DNA of 64,000 nucleotides from Streptomyces sp. XY006. GTDB taxonomy: Bacteria; Actinomycetota; Actinomycetes; Streptomycetales; Streptomycetaceae. Positions 8,263 through 15,530 of the stretch are shown here, piece after piece. The first letter of the stretch is position 1. The number at the start of each line of letters is the position of its first letter. The stretch is from assembly GCF_002237655.1 (NCBI RefSeq), contig NZ_NOKT01000027.1:1-64000 (forward strand), given 5' to 3'. Below the pieces are notes generated by a model. That model did no database searches. It saw nothing but the letters and a program-made list of their open reading frames with translations, and had not been told where the DNA came from. The translations under genes were made by a program, and so were the position numbers.

Positions 8263-9422
8263 AGGCGTCGGCATTCGTCTACCCCTGGGACGTCGACGGC
8301 GACCCGGAGGCGCCCGCCCGGATCGCCGCGCTCGGTGTGGCCCAGGTGACGCTCGCCGCCGCCTACCACTCCACCCGGGCGCTCACGCCCCGCCACCCGC
8401 GCCACCGCGTCGTCACCGCCGAGCACGCCGCCGTGCTGTACCCGGCGGACGACCGCTGGAACGGACGGGAGCTGCGCCCCTACGCGGCCGGCGACTGGGC
8501 CCCCGGCGACGCCTTCGGCCGGGCCGCAACCGCGCTCGCCGGCGCCGGCGTCGAGGTGCACACCTGGGTCGTCCTCGCCCACAACTCCCGCCTGGGCGCG
8601 GAACATCCGCACACCTCGGTCGTCAACGCCTACGGCGACCGCTACCCCTGGGCACCCTGCATCGCACAGCCCGCCACGCGCGCGTACCTGACCGACCTCG
8701 CGGCGGAGGCGGCCGTCCGGCCCGGGGCACGCGGCACCGAACTGGAGTCCCTCGGCTGGTACGGACTGCAGCACCTGCACGCCCACGACAAGACCGGCGG
8801 CGTCGGCCTCGGGGACGCCGGGCAGTACCTGATGGGGCTCTGCTTCTGCCCGTCCTGCCGGGAGGGCTACGGCCGGCACGGCCTCGACGCCGACGAGCTG
8901 GCGGCCGCCGTGCGCACCGCGCTGGAGCCGGTGTGGCAGGGGGCGCCCTCCGACGGGGGCTGGCCCGGCATCGAGAAACTCCTCGGTGAGCCGCTCGCGC
9001 GGGCCACGCGCGCGTACCGCGACGAAACCGCCCGCACGCTCCAGGAGGAGGCCGTCGCGGCGGTCCGGGCGGCCGCGCCCGAGGGCTTCCAGGTACTGCT
9101 GCACGCGGACCCGGTGTCGTACCACGTCGGCGCCAACGCCGGCGTCGATCCCGCGCACATCCTGTCCGTCGCCGACGGCGTGGTCGTGCCCTGCGCGGGT
9201 GGCACCGGCACGCTCACGCCCTTCGCGCGGCAGGACCGGGCGGGCGCGGTCATCGCCGCCAACTTCACCGTCGTCTCCGGCATGGGCGGCAGCCCCGGCA
9301 CCCTCGCTGCCGACGCGGCCGAGGCACGACGGCTCGGCGCCACCGAACTGCGGCTGTATCACGCGGGGTTGGCGTCCGACAGCGATCTGGAGGCGGTGCG
9401 TTCGGCTCTCGGGAGTGTTTGA
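8259..9422 (+). CDS. Conserved protein of unknown function coupled to kdgD
   Basis: The 387-aa soluble protein starts at a GTG overlapping the kdgD stop (GTGA, 8259-8262) behind a GGAGGAGG ribosome site, so the two are translationally coupled. I do not recognise the family. Visible features are an opening FVYPWDVDGDP, several His/Trp-rich segments (VHTWVVLAHN, WYGLQHLHAHDK), a compact CxCxxC cluster (Cys195, Cys197, Cys200) and a late GGSPGTLAADAAEAR. The spacing of hydrophobic strands suggests a TIM barrel, perhaps glycosidase-like, with the Cys cluster as a metal or structural site; that is guesswork. No signal peptide is seen. Context argues for a role in uronate or aldarate catabolism. 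Confidence 0.75.
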   Translation: MKASAFVYPWDVDGDPEAPARIAALGVAQVTLAAAYHSTRALTPRHPRHRVVTAEHAAVLYPADDRWNGRELRPYAAGDWAPGDAFGRAATALAGAGVEVHTWVVLAHNSRLGAEHPHTSVVNAYGDRYPWAPCIAQPATRAYLTDLAAEAAVRPGARGTELESLGWYGLQHLHAHDKTGGVGLGDAGQYLMGLCFCPSCREGYGRHGLDADELAAAVRTALEPVWQGAPSDGGWPGIEKLLGEPLARATRAYRDETARTLQEEAVAAVRAAAPEGFQVLLHADPVSYHVGANAGVDPAHILSVADGVVVPCAGGTGTLTPFARQDRAGAVIAANFTVVSGMGGSPGTLAADAAEARRLGATELRLYHAGLASDSDLEAVRSALGSV

Positions 9423-9590
9423 GGGGGGCGTGGTGGCTGTGCTCGGGGGTGTTTGAGAGGGGCGTGGTGGCTGTGCTCGGGGGTGTTTGAGAGGGGCGTG
9501 GTGGGTGTCCTCGCGGGTGTTTGAGAGGGGCGTGGTGGGTGTCCTCGGGGGTGTTTGAGAGGGGCGTGGTGGGTGTCCTCGCGCCTCTTT
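9415..9590 (+). repeat. 34-bp tandem repeat, about five copies
   Basis: GTGTTTGAG(A/G)GGGGCGTGGTGG(C/G)TGT-type units recur with an exact 34-base step; GTGTTT begins at 9415, 9449, 9483, 9517 and 9551, and a decayed copy follows to about 9590. The first unit contains the TGA stop of the preceding gene (9420-9422). Since 34 is not a multiple of 3 and frames are open only by chance, it is not a coding repeat. It lies between convergent genes and may serve in termination or simply be a minisatellite. Confidence 0.9.
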
Positions 9591-9629
9591 GAGGAGTGCC
9601 CGGCGGCTTTCCTCGCCGGTGGGCAGCCC

Positions 9630-10844
9630 TCACCGGTGAGCCCCGGCTTCCGCCGCGGCCGGGGCGGTGAACAGTGGGGCCGCCGTCGCCAGCAGGGCCA
9701 GGCCCAGTGCCACCAGCACCGGTCGGTGGTCCGCCAGCTCGACCAGGGCGGCGCCGGCAGCGAGTCCGGCCACGTTCGGTGCGTACACCAGCGTGTGGGC
9801 CGTGGCGGTGACCCGGCCCAGCAGCGGGCCGGGCGTCTCACGCTGCACGGACGTCAGCGCGGCGATCAGTACGGCGGGCAGCCCGGCCCCGATCGCCGCG
9901 CTGCCCCCGAGCGCCACCGGGTCGGACGGCACCGCCCGCAGAGCCACCCCGAGCGCCAGCAGGGCGACCCCGTACGCCGCGAAGCGCCGCGCCCCCAGCC
10001 GGCGCAGAGCGGTGCCGGACAGCAGGCCGGCCACGACCGACCCGGCGCCCTGCACGGCGTACAGCACACCGGCGTAGGCGGGGGAGCGTCCGAGGGCGTC
10101 GACCACGGCGTAGACCATCGCCCCGTTCAGGCCGGCGAGCAGCATGGTGGCGCCGCCCGCCAGGACGAGGGGGCGCAGCCCGGGGTGCGCCCACAGGTGG
10201 CGGGCCCCCTCGGCGGTGCGCCGCCGGGTGCTGCCGCGGGGCGGTGCGGGTTTCTCCTCCCGGACGCGCAGCAGGGCGTACACCCCCGTGGCCAGCGCGA
10301 ACGTCGCCGCGTCCAGGACGGCGACACCCGGGCCGCCGTACGTGGTGTACAGGCCCGCGCCGGCCAGCGGGGCCAGCAGTTTCATGCCCTCGGTGGCCGT
10401 CATGCGCAGGCCGTTGAAGTCGCCCAGCAGGGAGGGACCCACAGCGGTGGCGACGAGCGCCGACTCGGCCGCGTCGTGGACCACGCCCGCCGCGCCGTAC
10501 ACGAACAGCACCGTGTACAGCAGCCACAACCCGCCCGGGGAGTCCACGCCGGCGAGGGTGAGCAGCAGACCGCACAGCAGCACGTTCACGCCGATCAGCA
10601 ACGGCTTGCGGCGGACCCGGTCGGCCAGTGTGCCCAGCAGCGGTCCGGCCAGGGTCGGCAGCCACATCGCGAGCAGGCACAGCGCGGCCAGACCGTCCGA
10701 GCCGGTGAGGTCCTTGACCCACACGCCGGACGCCAGCCACAGCGCCGAGGTGCCGAAGCCGGAGATCACCACGGCGGAGAGGCAGAGCCCGGCCTCGCGG
10801 TCGCGCAGGACGCGCACGAGGGGCCGGGTCGTTTCGTTCGTCAT
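9630..10844 (-). CDS. MFS transporter, probable drug/solute exporter
   Basis: The 404-aa membrane protein has about twelve hydrophobic spans, the MFS loop GTLADRVRRKPLLIGV between helices 2 and 3 (about 96-111), and a central cytoplasmic basic linker (about 195-220). It resembles the single-component exporters common in Streptomyces; the substrate is unknown. The ATG at 10844 is the start of a short hydrophilic N-terminus. It is divergent from the DinB-like gene, separated by a long degenerate tandem repeat, and convergent with the kdgD-linked gene across the 34-bp repeat. Confidence 0.88.
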   Translation of the reverse strand: MTNETTRPLVRVLRDREAGLCLSAVVISGFGTSALWLASGVWVKDLTGSDGLAALCLLAMWLPTLAGPLLGTLADRVRRKPLLIGVNVLLCGLLLTLAGVDSPGGLWLLYTVLFVYGAAGVVHDAAESALVATAVGPSLLGDFNGLRMTATEGMKLLAPLAGAGLYTTYGGPGVAVLDAATFALATGVYALLRVREEKPAPPRGSTRRRTAEGARHLWAHPGLRPLVLAGGATMLLAGLNGAMVYAVVDALGRSPAYAGVLYAVQGAGSVVAGLLSGTALRRLGARRFAAYGVALLALGVALRAVPSDPVALGGSAAIGAGLPAVLIAALTSVQRETPGPLLGRVTATAHTLVYAPNVAGLAAGAALVELADHRPVLVALGLALLATAAPLFTAPAAAEAGAHR

Positions 10845-10950
10845 GCCCGGTCATCGTGGTGCTAAGGCCGGTGGGCGGGGATCGGGAAAGTGCCCTAGAG
10901 GACGGGCGGCGGGGCGATGAGTTCCGCGGGCGCCGTCGGTCTACCTCCCA

Positions 10951-11160
10951 GAAGACGGAGCCAGGCAGACGGAGCCAGGCAGACGGAGCCGAGGCAGACC
11001 GAGCCGGGCGGACCGAGCCGGGCGGACCGAGCCGAGGCAGACGGAGCCGAGGCAGACCGAGCCGGGCGGACCGAGCCGAGGCAGACGGAGCCAGGGCAGA
11101 CGGCGTCAGGCAGGCAGAGCCCGGCAGACCGAGCCGGGCGGAACGAGCCAGGAGGACCGA
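10951..11160 (+). repeat. Degenerate 14/15-bp tandem repeat array in the 5' region of a gene
   Basis: About fourteen to fifteen units of the type AGGCAGACGGAGCC / GGGCGGACCGAGCC / GAGGCAGACCGAGCC follow one another almost without interruption between the two divergent genes. The last unit (CCAGGAGGACCGACGGA) supplies the AGGAGG ribosome site for the ATG at 11165. The 320-bp intergenic region holds little else; no clear -10/-35 was found within it. Confidence 0.9.
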
Positions 11161-11164
11161 CGGA

Positions 11165-11761
11165 ATGACCGACACCACCCCGACCCTCGACCTGGGACCG
11201 CAGACGGCGGTCCTGGCGCGGCTGGTCGAAGGCGTCACCGACGACCAGCTGCAGGACCCGACCCCCTGTCCGGAGTACGCGGTGCGCAACCTGCTGGGGC
11301 ACCTGGCCGGGCTGGCCGTCGCCTTCCGCGACGCCGGCCGCAAGGACCTGGGCGTCACGACCGACACCAGCCCGGACTCCGCGCTCCCGGACCTCGGCCC
11401 CGGCGGGCGCGAGGAACTGCCCAAGGTCCTCGGCGAACTGGCCGATGCCTGGCGCGACCCGGCCGCCTGGACCGGCATGACCCGGGCCGGCGGCGTGGAC
11501 CTGCCCGGCGAGGTCGCGGGGCTGGTCGCCGTCGACGAACTGGTGATCCACGGCTGGGACCTGGCCCGCGCCACCGGCCAGTCGTACACCCCCGACCCGG
11601 CGGCGCTCCGGATCTGCCACGACTTCCTCGCCGCGAGCGTCGACGACCCGAGCCGGGGCGCGATCTTCGGCCCCGTCGTCCCGGTTGCTCCCGAAGCGCC
11701 CCTGCTGGAGCGTGCGGTGGGACTGAGCGGACGGGATCCGGGGTGGCGGCTGAAGCCGTAG
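11165..11761 (+). CDS. TIGR03086-type metal-binding protein (mycothiol-dependent maleylpyruvate isomerase/DinB fold)
   Basis: The 198-aa protein has the four-helix DinB-like layout. It contains the segment NLLGHLAGLAVAFRD (about 37-51) and the late VDELVIHGWDLARATGQ (about 121-137), whose histidines usually bind a divalent metal. I recognise it as the TIGR03086 family common in mycothiol-producing actinobacteria; the thiol substrate is unknown. The start at 11165 is fixed by AGGAGG in the final unit of the upstream repeat array. Confidence 0.85.
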   Translation: MTDTTPTLDLGPQTAVLARLVEGVTDDQLQDPTPCPEYAVRNLLGHLAGLAVAFRDAGRKDLGVTTDTSPDSALPDLGPGGREELPKVLGELADAWRDPAAWTGMTRAGGVDLPGEVAGLVAVDELVIHGWDLARATGQSYTPDPAALRICHDFLAASVDDPSRGAIFGPVVPVAPEAPLLERAVGLSGRDPGWRLKP

Positions 11762-11951
11762 GGCCGTGCCCCCGTCCCGTCCGCGCGGCACAATGATCCG
11801 GTCCGACGCACCAGACAGGGGCCGGAACGGGGTGGGACATGACGGGGGCGGGGCGTCGCAACCGGTCGCGGGGAGAGCTGATCCGGCAGCGCACCCGCGC
11901 ACGCTTCGTGGGCCGCAGAGCGCAGTTGTCGGGGCGGAAGCCCAGGTCGTA

Positions 11952-11963
11952 GAAAGCGATTGC
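11952..11963. promoter_or_regulatory. LacI/cre-type operator motif (copy 1)
   Basis: GAAAGCGATTGC lies 20 bases upstream of the -35 of the gntR promoter. Related copies occur at 15451-15462 and 21045-21056. The shape resembles LacI-family half-site palindromes (A-A-R-C-G-Y-T-T). The binding protein is not identified in this window. Confidence 0.45.
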
Positions 11964-11982
11964 TGTTTTTGTGTGAGAAGCA

Positions 11983-12011
11983 TTGACGAAGCAAACGCGC
12001 CCTCCTACCGT
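11983..12011 (+). promoter_or_regulatory. Promoter of the gntR-dehydratase operon
   Basis: TTGACG (11983-11988), a 17-base spacer and TACCGT (12006-12011) give a good vegetative-type promoter. Transcription would start near 12018, about 85 bases before the GntR start codon, leaving the palindrome at 12033-12042 inside the early transcript. Confidence 0.65.
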
Positions 12012-12032
12012 CATCGCGTCGTACTTCGTACG

Positions 12033-12042
12033 TCATATATGA
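12033..12042. promoter_or_regulatory. Candidate GntR operator (TCATATATGA palindrome)
   Basis: A perfect 10-bp palindrome lies in an A/T-rich patch just downstream of the predicted start, 60 bp before the GntR gene. It extends imperfectly outward as CGTCATATATGAGACG. The position suits autorepression by the adjacent FadR-subfamily regulator. Confidence 0.4.
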
Positions 12043-12102
12043 GACGCGATACGAGAGATCCGATACGCGATCCATCGGGACCGCGAGATCCGAGAGGCGC
12101 GC

Positions 12103-12762
12103 ATGACCTCTGTGCCCACGCCGATTCCCTCCCGCACGCAGTACGTGCTGGAGGGGATCAAGCACCGCATCCTGACCGGACAGCTGACGCCGGGACAGGC
12201 CCTGGTCGAGACCGAGCTCGCCGCGCAGTTCGGGGTGTCCAAGACCCCGGTGCGGGAGGCGCTCAAGACCCTCGCCGGGACCGGGCTGGTCGTGATGAGC
12301 CAGTACAAGGGCGTCACGGTGCGCATGGTGGACGCGGACATGGCGCGCGAGGTCTACGACGTCCGGCTGCTGCTGGAGCCCGAGGCGCTCAGGCGTGCCG
12401 TGCAGCGCGGCGCCTCCCTGGACGCCGCCAGTGACGCCCTGACCCGGGCCGCCGACGCCACCGACACGGCCGAACGCTCCCTGGCCAACCGGGAGTTCCA
12501 CCGCGCCCTGTACCTGCCCTGCGGCAACCCGCTGCTCGGCCGGATGCTCGACGAGGTGCGCGACCAGGCCGCCCTGGTCTCCGCCGTCGCCTGGGCCGCC
12601 TCGCCCTCCTGGGAGCGCGAGGCCGGCGAGCACCGCGAGATCCTGCGGCTCGCCCTGGACGGCGACGCCGACGGCGCGGCCCGCGCCCTCCACTCCCACA
12701 TCGCGTCCTTCGTGCAGCGTGCCTTCCCCGAGGCCGCACTGGAACAGGAAGGCCAGGAATGA
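12103..12762 (+). CDS. GntR-family regulator, FadR (FCD) subfamily
   Basis: The 219-aa protein has an N-terminal winged helix (about 12-75, with LAAQFGVSKTPVREALKTL) and an all-helical FCD effector domain (about 85-205) carrying the metal-site residues typical of the subfamily (NREFHRALY, GEHREIL). FadR-type GntR regulators commonly respond to sugar acids or uronates. Its stop overlaps the start of the DHDPS-family gene (ATGA, 12759-12762), so it likely senses the substrate or an intermediate of that pathway. Confidence 0.93.
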   Translation: MTSVPTPIPSRTQYVLEGIKHRILTGQLTPGQALVETELAAQFGVSKTPVREALKTLAGTGLVVMSQYKGVTVRMVDADMAREVYDVRLLLEPEALRRAVQRGASLDAASDALTRAADATDTAERSLANREFHRALYLPCGNPLLGRMLDEVRDQAALVSAVAWAASPSWEREAGEHREILRLALDGDADGAARALHSHIASFVQRAFPEAALEQEGQE

Positions 12763-13670
12763 GCAGCGTGGCGTTCGAGACCCAGCGGGCGGCCCTGGCC
12801 GACGTGGTGGCGATCCCGGTGACCCCGTTCGCCGAGGACGGTTCCGTCGCGCAGGACACCTACCGGGCCCTGCTGCGCCGCCTGCTCGACGGCGGCGTCA
12901 CGACCCTCACCCCGAACGGCAACACCGGCGAGTTCTACGCCCTCACCCCCGAGGAGCGGCGCCTGGTCGCGGAGCTGACCATGGACGAGGCCGGGGACCG
13001 GGCCGTCGTCCTGGCCGGGGTCGGGCACGACATCCCGACCGCCGTCGCCTCCGCCCGGCACGCCCGCGAGCTCGGCGCGCAGATGGTGATGGTCCACCAG
13101 CCCGTTCACCCGTACGTCTCCCAGGCGGGCTGGGTCGACTACCACCGGGCCGTCGCCGAGGCCGTGCCCGAACTGGGCGTCGTGCCGTACGTCCGCAACG
13201 CGCAGCTCACCGGCGCCCGCCTCGCGGAACTCGCCGACGCCTGCCCGAACGTCATCGGCGTGAAGTACGCCGTGCCGGACGCCGCCAGGTTCGCCGCCTT
13301 CGCCCGGGACGCCGGCCTGGAGCGGTTCGTGTGGGTCGCCGGGCTCGCCGAGCCCTACGCCCCCTCCTACTTCTCCGCCGGCGCCACGGGCTTCACCTCC
13401 GGGCTGGTCAACGTCGCCCCGGCCGTCTCCCGGAACATGATCGAGGCGCTGCGCTCGGGCGACTACCCGGCCGCCATGAAGGTGTGGGAGCAGATCCGCC
13501 GCTTCGAGGAACTGCGCGCGGCCAACGGCTCCGCGAACAACGTCACCGTCGTCAAGGAGGCCCTCGCCTCCCTCGGCCTGTGCCGCCGCGAGGTCCGCCC
13601 GCCGAGCCGGACGCTCCGGGACGACGAGCGCGCCGAGGTCGCCGCGATCGCCGCGGGGTGGTCGATATGA
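12759..13670 (+). CDS. DHDPS-family enzyme, probable 2-keto-3-deoxy-sugar-acid dehydratase/aldolase
   Basis: The 303-aa TIM-barrel protein has the family Schiff-base Lys169 (VIGVKYAV), catalytic Tyr144 (VVPYVRN) and substrate-carboxylate motif NGNTGEF (53-59). It is coupled by 4-bp overlaps to GntR before it and to the IlvD/Edd dehydratase after it. That context points to the product of the dehydratase, a 2-keto-3-deoxy acid, as substrate, with either retro-aldol cleavage or dehydration to 2-oxoglutarate semialdehyde. The semialdehyde route is supported by the semialdehyde dehydrogenase further along the window. Lysine biosynthesis is unlikely. Confidence 0.85.
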   Translation: MSSVAFETQRAALADVVAIPVTPFAEDGSVAQDTYRALLRRLLDGGVTTLTPNGNTGEFYALTPEERRLVAELTMDEAGDRAVVLAGVGHDIPTAVASARHARELGAQMVMVHQPVHPYVSQAGWVDYHRAVAEAVPELGVVPYVRNAQLTGARLAELADACPNVIGVKYAVPDAARFAAFARDAGLERFVWVAGLAEPYAPSYFSAGATGFTSGLVNVAPAVSRNMIEALRSGDYPAAMKVWEQIRRFEELRAANGSANNVTVVKEALASLGLCRREVRPPSRTLRDDERAEVAAIAAGWSI

Positions 13671-15397
13671 CCGGCCGGCTCGCCCCCGAGGAGCTCAGAA
13701 GCCACCAGTGGTACGGCGTCGAGGGCCAGTTGCGCACCTGGTCGCACAACGCCCGGATGCGCCAGCTCGGTTACGAGGCGGAGGAGTACCAGGGCCGGCC
13801 GGTGATCGCCGTGCTGAACACCTGGTCCGACATCAACCCCTGCCACGTCCATCTGCGCGATCGGGCCGAGGCGGTCAAGCGGGGGGTGTGGCAGGCCGGC
13901 GGCTTCCCGCTGGAGTTCCCGGTCGCCACGCTCTCCGAGACCTACCAGAAGCCCACCCCGATGCTCTACCGCAACCTCCTCGCGATGGAGACGGAGGAGC
14001 TGCTGCGGTCGTACCCCGTCGACGCGGCCGTGCTGCTCGGCGGCTGCGACAAGTCGACGCCCGCGCTGCTCATGGGCGCGGCCTCGGCCGACGTACCGGC
14101 CCTCTTCGTGCCCGCGGGGCCGATGCTGCCGGGCCACTGGCGCGGCGAGACCCTCGGGTCCGGCACCGACATGTGGAAGTACTGGGACGAGCACCGCGCG
14201 GGCAACCTGACCGACTGCGAACTGCGGGAACTGCAGGGCGGTCTGGCGCGCTCACCCGGTCACTGCATGACCATGGGGACCGCGTCGACGATGACCGCGG
14301 CGGCGGAGGCCCTCGGCATGACGCTGCCGGGCGCCTCCTCGATCCCGGCCGTGGACTCCGGGCACGAGCGGATGGCCGCCGCCTCCGGACGCCGGGCCGT
14401 GGAACTCGCCTGGACCGCGCTCAAGCCGTCCCGGATCCTCACCCGCGAGGCCTTCGAGGACGCCGTCACCACCGTGCTCGGGCTCGGCGGCTCCACCAAC
14501 GCCGTCATCCACCTGATCGCCATGGCGGGCCGCGCCGGCGTCCGGCTCACCCTCGACGACTTCGACCGCATCGCCCGCACCGTGCCGGTGCTCGCCAACG
14601 TCCGCCCCGGCGGCCGGACCCACCTCATGGAGGACTTCCACTTCGCCGGCGGCCTGCCCGCCTTCCTCTCGCGGATCACCGACCTGCTGCACCTCGACCG
14701 GCCCACCGTCAACGGCACCCTGGGCGAGCAGATCGCGGGCGCCGCCGTCCACGACGACGACGTGATCCGCACCCGCGACAACCCGGTCGCCGCCGAGGGG
14801 GGAGTCGCCGTGCTGCGCGGCAACCTCTGCCCGGACGGCGCGGTCATCAAGCACATCGCGGCCGAGCCGCACCTGCTCAAGCACACCGGTCCCGCCGTCG
14901 TCTTCGACGACTACCGGACCATGCAGCGCACGATCGACGACCCCGGGCTCGGCATCACCGCCGACAGCGTGCTGGTGCTGCGCAACGCCGGGCCCAAGGG
15001 CGGCCCCGGCATGCCCGAGTACGGCATGCTGCCGATCCCCGGCCACCTGCTCAAGCAGGGCGTCCGCGACATGGTCCGCATCTCCGACGCCCGGATGAGC
15101 GGCACCAGTTACGGCACGTGCGTGCTGCACGTCGCGCCCGAGTCGTACACCGGCGGACCGCTCGCCCTCGTACGCACCGGCGACTCGATCACCCTCGACG
15201 TCGAGGCGCGCACCCTCCACCTCCACGTGGACGACGAGGAGCTCCGCAGGCGCAGGTCCGCCTGGACGCCGCCGCCCACCCGCTACGAGCGCGGCTACGG
15301 CGCGCTCTACAACGAGCAGATCACGCAGGCCGACACCGGCTGCGACTTCGAGTTCCTCGCCCGTCCTGGCCGGGTCGCCGACCCGTACGCGGGCTGA
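13667..15397 (+). CDS. IlvD/Edd-family sugar-acid dehydratase (L-arabinonate dehydratase type)
   Basis: The 576-aa protein has the three cluster-binding cysteines of IlvD/Edd [Fe-S] dehydratases: Cys59 (NPCHVHL), Cys127 (GGCDKSTPA) and Cys200 (SPGHCMTMGT). The sequence around them (VLNTWSDINPCH, ETYQKPTPMLYRN, GSGTDMWKYWDE, GTASTMTAAAEALGMTLPG) is close to L-arabinonate dehydratase as I recall it and less like IlvD of branched-chain synthesis. It would convert a pentonate or related aldonate to its 2-keto-3-deoxy form. The start is set by a 4-bp ATGA overlap with the DHDPS-family gene. Confidence 0.88.
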   Translation: MTGRLAPEELRSHQWYGVEGQLRTWSHNARMRQLGYEAEEYQGRPVIAVLNTWSDINPCHVHLRDRAEAVKRGVWQAGGFPLEFPVATLSETYQKPTPMLYRNLLAMETEELLRSYPVDAAVLLGGCDKSTPALLMGAASADVPALFVPAGPMLPGHWRGETLGSGTDMWKYWDEHRAGNLTDCELRELQGGLARSPGHCMTMGTASTMTAAAEALGMTLPGASSIPAVDSGHERMAAASGRRAVELAWTALKPSRILTREAFEDAVTTVLGLGGSTNAVIHLIAMAGRAGVRLTLDDFDRIARTVPVLANVRPGGRTHLMEDFHFAGGLPAFLSRITDLLHLDRPTVNGTLGEQIAGAAVHDDDVIRTRDNPVAAEGGVAVLRGNLCPDGAVIKHIAAEPHLLKHTGPAVVFDDYRTMQRTIDDPGLGITADSVLVLRNAGPKGGPGMPEYGMLPIPGHLLKQGVRDMVRISDARMSGTSYGTCVLHVAPESYTGGPLALVRTGDSITLDVEARTLHLHVDDEELRRRRSAWTPPPTRYERGYGALYNEQITQADTGCDFEFLARPGRVADPYAG

Positions 15398-15450
15398 ACG
15401 GCCGCAACACCCCGCACTCCCCAGCACGACGGCACGGCACTGCCCCGACA

Positions 15451-15462
15451 GAAAGCGCTTGC
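15451..15462. promoter_or_regulatory. LacI/cre-type operator motif (copy 2)
   Basis: GAAAGCGCTTGC lies 69 bp before the ABC permease start, in the 133-bp gap after the dehydratase gene. It differs from copy 1 by one base. No confident -10/-35 pair was found here, so the permease operon may be transcribed partly from upstream. Confidence 0.5.
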
Positions 15463-15530
15463 CGTGCACGCGCGTACGGACGAACGACGTACCACGACGC
15501 ACCACGACGTACTGAGAACGGAGAACAGTC

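Noticed and set aside
9265..9841. Minus-strand frames with repeated HHAPLKHPRG-type peptides in the 34-bp array
   Set aside because: A 34-bp unit shifts frame each copy and no ribosome site or domain is present; treated as non-coding repeat.
10951..11160. Tandem array considered as a CRISPR
   Set aside because: Units are contiguous without unique spacers, and no cas genes are present.
10856..11164. N-terminal extension of the DinB-like protein through the repeat array (DGAEADRAGRTEP-type residues)
   Set aside because: The extension is pure translated repeat of variable 14/15-bp step, and a strong AGGAGG-ATG start exists at 11165.
9838..12699. Very long minus-strand frame (953 codons) spanning the exporter, repeat array and GntR region
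   Set aside because: It crosses both coding strands and a tandem repeat, has no recognisable domain, and is explained by high GC and repeat-driven absence of stops.
12759..13670. Lysine-biosynthesis dihydrodipicolinate synthase
   Set aside because: Coupling to a GntR regulator and sugar-acid dehydratase argues for a catabolic family member despite the conserved Lys/Tyr.
13667..15397. IlvD of branched-chain amino-acid synthesis
   Set aside because: Sequence around the cysteines resembles pentonate dehydratases more, and the neighbourhood is catabolic.
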